Shown: piece after piece, positions 6,621 through 10,328 of the stretch
Layout: each line of letters begins with the position of its first letter
Position numbering within the stretch: position 1 is the first letter of the stretch
DNA from: an uncultured Collinsella sp.
Lineage (GTDB): Bacteria > Actinomycetota > Coriobacteriia > Coriobacteriales > Coriobacteriaceae
NCBI GenBank assembly: GCA_900554135.1
Contig: USFU01000046.1
Location: 1 to 10,328 of the forward strand
DNA length: 10,328 bases
Direction of reading: 5' to 3'
Program-made: the position numbers and the translations under genes
Notes under the pieces: generated by a model
Told to the model about the DNA's origin: nothing
Database searches by the model: none
The model's input: only the letters and a program-made list of their open reading frames with translations

Positions 6621-7523
6621 CTACGAGACGTGCTCGGGCGCTCCTGCCATGCGAGCCTGTCCATGTGCGCGGAGGCGCGGAAGCTCGACGGTTGCCGCCA
6701 TGACGCCGGTGAGGATGAGGGCGGCGCCAAAGAAGGCGATGGGGCTCAGGACCTCGCCGACCAGGAAGAACGAGAAGACGGCGGAGCAGACCGGCTCGAG
6801 CGAGAAGGCGAAGCCGGTGGTCTCGGCGGGCACGTGGGGCTGCACGAGCGTCTGGGTGATAAAGCCATAGGCAGAGCAGATGAGTGCGAGCGCGACGACG
6901 ACCACAATCTCGCCCGGCGTGCCGGGAAGTGTGAAACCGCCAAAGGTGAATGCGGCGATACCCGAGAATAAGCCGCCAAAGCCCAGCTGCCAAACGCCCA
7001 GAGCCAGCGGGTCGACATCTTCGACAAAGCGCTTCGCCACAATGATATGGCCGGCGTAGACAAAGGCGGAGAGCAGCATGATGAGCGCGCCCGGGTTCAG
7101 ACTGGTAAAGTCGGCGCCCGAGAGCAGCAGCATGCCGCAGGTGACGATGGCGGTGCCGACGAGCACTTTGCGCTCGGGGGCGCGACGCAGCAGGGCGGCG
7201 TTGGCAAACGGCACGATCACGACCGTCAGGCTCTGTAAAAAGCCGGCAGTGGAGGCAGAGGTGAGGCTAGAGCCCAGGCACATGCAGGTGAGTTCGGTTG
7301 CCATAATGGCGCCGATGATGGCGGCGCGAACCATAAGGTCGCGGTTGATACGGAAAGCGCGCTTGTGGAAGAGCAGCATGCAGGCCACAAAGGCGATGAT
7401 GCAGCGTAGCGCGACGATGCTCGTGGCGTTCATGCTGTCCATGCCGATCTTCATGAGGGGGTACGAAAAGCCCCATGCGACGGGAACGGAAAATGAGAGC
7501 GCGATTGCTTTTTTGCGATCCAT
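6621..7523 (-). CDS. EamA/DMT-superfamily transporter
   Basis: A 300-residue inner-membrane protein with ten predicted helices in two five-helix EamA repeats (about residues 7-135 and 146-280). Visible signatures are the N-terminal AWGFSYPLMKIG (16-27), the end-of-repeat region STAGFLQSLTVVIVPF (91-106) and, in the second repeat, SLEPVCSAVFSFFLVGE (241-257), matching the family's conserved 'l.Pv.a.l.....gE'. DMT transporters move metabolites such as amino acids or nucleosides; the substrate here is not predictable. The ATG at 7521-7523 has AAAAGGAG just upstream. It is transcribed divergently from a LysR regulator 158 bp away, which probably controls it. The C-terminal tail (~20 residues) is hydrophilic. 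Confidence 0.93.
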   Translation of the reverse strand: MDRKKAIALSFSVPVAWGFSYPLMKIGMDSMNATSIVALRCIIAFVACMLLFHKRAFRINRDLMVRAAIIGAIMATELTCMCLGSSLTSASTAGFLQSLTVVIVPFANAALLRRAPERKVLVGTAIVTCGMLLLSGADFTSLNPGALIMLLSAFVYAGHIIVAKRFVEDVDPLALGVWQLGFGGLFSGIAAFTFGGFTLPGTPGEIVVVVALALICSAYGFITQTLVQPHVPAETTGFAFSLEPVCSAVFSFFLVGEVLSPIAFFGAALILTGVMAATVELPRLRAHGQARMAGAPEHVS

Positions 7524-7529
7524 GGGACT

Positions 7530-7560
7530 CCTTTTGTTACAGAACGGTTTCGTAAAAAGG
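7530..7560 (-). promoter_or_regulatory. Possible hairpin masking the eamA ribosome binding site
   Basis: In the minus-strand leader of the EamA gene, CCUUUU (7555-7560) can pair with AAAAGG of the ribosome binding site (7530-7535). The inner helices UAC/GUA and GAA/UUC enclose an ACCG loop. The result is about 12 bp with two small bulges, which would occlude the Shine-Dalgarno. The same DNA includes TGTTACAGAACG (7535-7546), identical to part of palindrome unit 4. It could alternatively be a protein-binding dyad. Confidence 0.35.
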
Positions 7561-7609
7561 ATTCTGCTCCCAGATATGGATGTAGTAAAGCGAATGTATC
7601 TTCAGTATG

Positions 7610-7625
7610 ATTAAGAAATGCTAAT
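7610..7625. promoter_or_regulatory. Candidate LysR-type binding site
   Basis: ATTA (7610-7613) and TAAT (7622-7625) form an inverted repeat with an 8-nt spacer in the divergent intergenic region, in line with AT-rich dyads bound by LysR-type regulators. TATGAT (7606-7611) could be a -10 box for the LysR gene, which would let the regulator control itself. Weak evidence, based on position and symmetry only. Confidence 0.3.
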
Positions 7626-7681
7626 GTTGGCAGAAAAAGCCCTGGCAAAACGTTTTACGGCTGCATTGATGTGGAGGCACA

Positions 7682-8548
7682 ATGGCATCGCGGTATCAGA
7701 TTGTTTGTATGGTGGTCGATCGCGGCAGTCTTAAGGGCGCGGCAGACGAGCTGGGCTATACGCAAAGTGCGGTGAGCCAGGCCGTCAAGGCACTCGAGCG
7801 CGAGCTGGGTACCACGCTTATCGAGCGCGGAAAGCAGGGCGTTTCGCTTACGCGCGACGGCAAGCAGTACCTGCCGTATCTGCGACAGATCGTGACCGCC
7901 GAGGCCGAGCTCGAGGGCAAGCGCCAGGAGCTGCTGGGACTTTCCTCGACTGATATTCGTATTGCGACGTTTACCAACGTGAGTCGAACCGTGTTGCCGC
8001 GCGTGATCCGCGACTTTGGGGCCCTGCACCCGGGCGTACACTTTACCCTCAAGCAGGGCGATTACACGCGCAACGCCCAGTGGGTGCACGATGGCGTGGT
8101 TGATTTTTGTTTTACGGCACGCGGATTTACCGCTGGGCTCGAGAAGCGTGTGGTCTATCACGACGAGTTGGTGGCATTGTTGCCGGCGGCGCATCCGCTG
8201 GCGGCAAAGGAAAAGGTGACACTCGCTGACCTAGCGTCCGAGCCGTTTGTGCTGCTGGATGAAGGCGAACAGAGCCTGGTGCTCGATGCATTCGCGGCGC
8301 ATGGGCTGTCGCCGCACGTGACGAGCGAGGTGACCGACGACTACACCATCATGGCGATGGTGGAGGAAGGCCTGGGCGTGAGTATGCTTTATCGCCGTAC
8401 CGTTGAGGGCGTGCAAGCCGATATCCGTGTGCGGCCTATCGTGCATGCCCCCTCGCGCGACGTGGTGGCCGCCTGGCGCAGCTGGGACACCATGCCCATC
8501 GCCACGAGGCGCTTTATCGACTATATGAGCTCGCATATTGTCAATTAA
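7682..8548 (+). CDS. LysR-family transcriptional regulator
   Basis: A 288-residue regulator with an N-terminal winged helix-turn-helix (residues ~1-62; HTH near GSLKGAADELGYTQSAVSQA, 15-34), a linker helix (~63-88), and a periplasmic-binding-protein-like effector domain (91-288). The conserved IRIATFTNVSRTVLP (92-106) starts that domain. It is a full-length LysR protein of usual size, with GGAGG 4 nt before the ATG. Its divergent placement next to the EamA transporter is the classic arrangement for a LysR regulator and its target. It faces the MATE gene tail to tail with only 27 bp between, and no terminator is evident there. The effector is unknown. Confidence 0.94.
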   Translation: MASRYQIVCMVVDRGSLKGAADELGYTQSAVSQAVKALERELGTTLIERGKQGVSLTRDGKQYLPYLRQIVTAEAELEGKRQELLGLSSTDIRIATFTNVSRTVLPRVIRDFGALHPGVHFTLKQGDYTRNAQWVHDGVVDFCFTARGFTAGLEKRVVYHDELVALLPAAHPLAAKEKVTLADLASEPFVLLDEGEQSLVLDAFAAHGLSPHVTSEVTDDYTIMAMVEEGLGVSMLYRRTVEGVQADIRVRPIVHAPSRDVVAAWRSWDTMPIATRRFIDYMSSHIVN

Positions 8549-8575
8549 TGACTGGCGTGGCGTTGAGTGCGGTGT

Positions 8576-9958
8576 TTAGCGGGCTGTCGCTTTGGCTTGG
8601 GCGGCGCGATAGGTGCGTGCCGGGTGGCAGAGTAATACCGCCACGACCATAAAGAACGCCGTGGTTCCCAGGCTGATGGGGTAGACCATCATGATGTTCG
8701 CAAAGGTGCGGAAGTGCGGGAAGACGCAGAACACCCAGTAGAAGCGGATGCCGCAGACGCAGATCATGGTGATGAGGGCAGGCATGAGTGAGATGCCAAA
8801 GCCGCGCAGGTAGCCGGACATGTTTTCGTAGAACATGCTAAAGGCGTACGCAGGGAAGATCGAACACACGCGGATATAGCCGATCGAGACGATATTGGGG
8901 TCGCTGTTAAAGAGCGACAGGATCTCGCGTCCCAGGCCGACGATGATGACGATGGTGGTGAGCGCGACGATGCCGCCTTCGACCAGGCAGACCTTGAGCG
9001 TCTTAGTGCAGCGGTCGATTTGACGTGCGCCGTGATTTTGTCCCACAAAGGTGGTGCAGGCCTGGCTAAAGCTGTTGAGCAGGTTGTAGCACACGTATTC
9101 CAGGCTCATGGCCGCGCTGGAGGCTGCCATGACCTCGGTACCCAGACTGTTGATGGCAGACTGGATGATGATGTTCGCGACGGCAAAGACAGCGCTCTGG
9201 ATGCCGGCGGGCAGGCCGATCTTGACGATGCGTTTGAGAGCGACGGGGTCGATGGCCAGGTCGCGCGGGGTGACGCGGACGACGGAATCGGTCTTGAGCA
9301 GTCGAATAAAGAGCGTGGTGGCGCTCACCGTGTAGGCGATGGCGGTGGCGATGGCCACGCCGGCGACGCCCCAGTGGAGCACGGGGACAAAGATGAGGTC
9401 CAGGCCAATGTTGAGGACGGTGGACACGGCAAGCGCTTGGAGCGGCATGCGGGTGATGCCGACGGAGCGGAAGATTGCCGCTTCAAAGTTATAGAGCAAA
9501 ATCGAGGGCATGCTCAGCAAAAAGACGCGCAGGTAGAGCGAGGCAAGTGGCATAGTCTCGGCCGGAACGTTAAGGGCGGCGAGCATGGGCTCGGCAAAGA
9601 TCTCGCCCAGCGCGATGACGACAAAGCCCACGAGTGCCATCAAGATCGAAGTGTGGACAGCGCGCTTGACCATGTTTTGGTCATTGCGGCCGATGGCGTT
9701 GGCGATAACCACGTTGGAGCCAAGCGACAGGCCGATGAACAGGTTGATCATCAGGCTGGTGAGCGGAACGTTGGAGCCGACAGCCGCCATGGCAAGGGTT
9801 CCCTGGTCGCCCGAGAAGTTGCCGATAATGACCGTGGCGATGAGGTTTGATAACTGCTCCAGGATGCTCGTCGCGGCGACGGGAAAGGCGAACAGGGGAA
9901 TGTTGCGCCACAGCGAGCCGGTGGTCATGTCAATGTGCTTAGATGCGGTTTCAGCCAT
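8576..9958 (-). CDS. MATE-family multidrug/metabolite efflux transporter
   Basis: A 460-residue, twelve-helix transporter in two MatE halves (about residues 17-230 and 245-445). MATE proteins export cationic drugs or metabolites in exchange for Na+ or H+. Characteristic segments are NIPLFAFPVAATSILEQLSN (19-38), the loop after helix 2 with GSNVVIANAIGRNDQNMVKR (80-99), FRSVGITRMPLQ in the middle of the first half, and TTFVGQNHGARQ in the second, mirroring the 'vGq.lGA...' motif of the family. The start at 9956-9958 is preferred to the in-frame Met11 because AAGAG/GAGAG precedes it, though the ribosome binding site is weak. It is a single gene divergent from rlmA. Drug resistance cannot be inferred from sequence. 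Confidence 0.95.
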   Translation of the reverse strand: MAETASKHIDMTTGSLWRNIPLFAFPVAATSILEQLSNLIATVIIGNFSGDQGTLAMAAVGSNVPLTSLMINLFIGLSLGSNVVIANAIGRNDQNMVKRAVHTSILMALVGFVVIALGEIFAEPMLAALNVPAETMPLASLYLRVFLLSMPSILLYNFEAAIFRSVGITRMPLQALAVSTVLNIGLDLIFVPVLHWGVAGVAIATAIAYTVSATTLFIRLLKTDSVVRVTPRDLAIDPVALKRIVKIGLPAGIQSAVFAVANIIIQSAINSLGTEVMAASSAAMSLEYVCYNLLNSFSQACTTFVGQNHGARQIDRCTKTLKVCLVEGGIVALTTIVIIVGLGREILSLFNSDPNIVSIGYIRVCSIFPAYAFSMFYENMSGYLRGFGISLMPALITMICVCGIRFYWVFCVFPHFRTFANIMMVYPISLGTTAFFMVVAVLLCHPARTYRAAQAKATAR

Positions 9959-9988
9959 ACGCTCTCAATCTCTTACATGCGCTTCAAT

Positions 9989-10011
9989 GCAAATTTGCGC
10001 AGACGATGATA
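9989..10011 (-). promoter_or_regulatory. Probable MATE promoter with adjacent palindrome
   Basis: On the minus strand TATCAT (10006-10011) is a plausible -10 box about 48 nt before the MATE start; the -35 region is not convincing. Just downstream, GCAAATTTGC (9989-9998) is a perfect 10-bp palindrome close to the predicted transcription start, where a repressor could act. No regulator for it is evident in the window. Confidence 0.35.
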
Positions 10012-10071
10012 CTCCTAATGCGATCAGCCGGTACTTGGGGGGGGAACGTTTCTTTTCTGTCAGCACATAGA

Positions 10072-10129
10072 CTAGTCATTGGGGACGTTCTTAAACGACT
10101 GGTTATTCAAGAACGTCCCCAATGACTAG
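10072..10129. repeat. Perfect 21-bp inverted repeat, REP/MITE-like
   Basis: The arms at 10072-10092 and 10109-10129 are perfectly complementary over 21 bp around a 16-nt loop. Each arm has two parts: the outer CTAGTCATT and the inner GGGGACGTTCTT (with their complements). The loop contains GACTGGTTATT (10097-10107), a 9/11 match to GACTAGTCATT at the outer end of the left arm (10070-10080). It lies between two divergent genes and has no T-tract, so it is not a terminator. A short, perfect, non-coding hairpin like this fits a non-autonomous mobile repeat (REP or MITE type). No transposase is nearby and no target duplication is evident. Confidence 0.85.
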
Positions 10130-10150
10130 GTGGGGAAGGCGTGCGACAAT
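10122..10150 (+). promoter_or_regulatory. Candidate rlmA promoter using the end of the hairpin
   Basis: GACAAT (10145-10150) is a fair -10 box, and ATGACT (10122-10127) lies 17 nt upstream as a -35-like box inside the right arm of the 21-bp inverted repeat. Transcription would start near 10157, about 29 nt before rlmA. The match is moderate. Confidence 0.35.
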
Positions 10151-10185
10151 GGTGGTCGTTGTGTTGTTCGCGCTAAGGAGTTGCC

Positions 10186-10328
10186 ATGTTGTTGTGTCCT
10201 GTTTGCCATGAGCCGTTGGTGGATGACGAACGTGGTGCTGCATGCGCGGGTGGACACCGGTTTGACCGTGCGCGCGAGGGCTATCTATATCTGCTGCGCT
10301 CGTCCAAGAGCGGCGACTCCATGGGCGA
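10186..10328 (+). CDS. rlmA: 23S rRNA (guanine-N1)-methyltransferase RlmA, N-terminal part
   Basis: The first 47 codons of a gene cut by the window end. The encoded start MLLCPVCHEPL, followed by ACAGGHRFDRAREGYLYLL, matches the RlmA N-terminal zinc finger: two cysteines in CPVC (4-7), then C20 and H24, then the F-D-x-A-x-E-G-Y-x-x-L-L motif leading into the SAM-binding domain. RlmA enzymes methylate a guanine in helix 35 of 23S rRNA (G745 in RlmA-I, G748 in RlmA-II); which one cannot be decided from this fragment. AAGGAG lies 5 nt before the ATG. The truncation is due to the window edge, not a mutation. Confidence 0.92.
   Translation, partial: MLLCPVCHEPLVDDERGAACAGGHRFDRAREGYLYLLRSSKSGDSMG

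Noticed and set aside
8549..8575. Terminator between the convergent LysR and MATE genes
   Set aside because: I found no stable hairpin or T-tract in the 27-bp gap.
9020..9850. 276-residue plus-strand open frame rich in Asp, Gly and His
   Set aside because: It is an antisense shadow of the MATE gene; its composition is that of a reverse-complemented membrane protein gene.

Overview
This 10.3-kb, high-GC window reads as chromosomal DNA of a Gram-positive anaerobe. The gene families, the strong AGGAG-type ribosome binding sites and the protein sequences look most like Coriobacteriia, Collinsella in particular. That assignment is inference from pattern memory, not a database match.

Layout. (1) 42-2022, minus strand: a compact three-gene operon of a YtrA-type GntR regulator, an ABC ATPase and an ABC-2 type permease, with a promoter overlapping an inverted-repeat operator at 2050-2100. 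(2) 2101-2520: a gene-free stretch holding four tandem long palindromes, each with 16-17 bp arms around exactly 25 nt and repeating every 80-81 bp. They are built as two diverged ~160-bp modules. This is the most unusual structure in the window. (3) 2574-4187, plus strand: prfC, peptide chain release factor 3. (4) 4230-5793, plus strand: a promoter, a leader resembling a class-I preQ1 riboswitch, a YhhQ/VUT-family queuosine-precursor transporter, a translationally coupled short-chain dehydrogenase, and a strong terminator. (5) 5807-6532, minus strand: ung, uracil-DNA glycosylase. (6) 6621-8548: a divergent pair of an EamA/DMT-family transporter (minus) and a LysR-type regulator (plus). (7) 8576-9958, minus strand: a MATE-family efflux transporter. 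(8) 10072-10129: a perfect 21-bp inverted repeat of mobile REP/MITE-like character. (9) 10186 to the window end: the 5' end of rlmA, a 23S rRNA guanine-N1 methyltransferase, cut by the window edge.

How the genes work together. Most of the window is housekeeping (translation termination, base-excision repair, rRNA modification) interleaved with small self-regulated transport modules: GntR with its ABC exporter, LysR with the EamA transporter, and the queuosine-precursor transporter with a putative ligand-sensing leader. I see no phage genes, transposase, CRISPR-cas or toxin genes. The candidates for something not yet described are the palindrome array at 2133-2431, the putative preQ1-sensing leader at 4288-4337, and the 10072-10129 hairpin.
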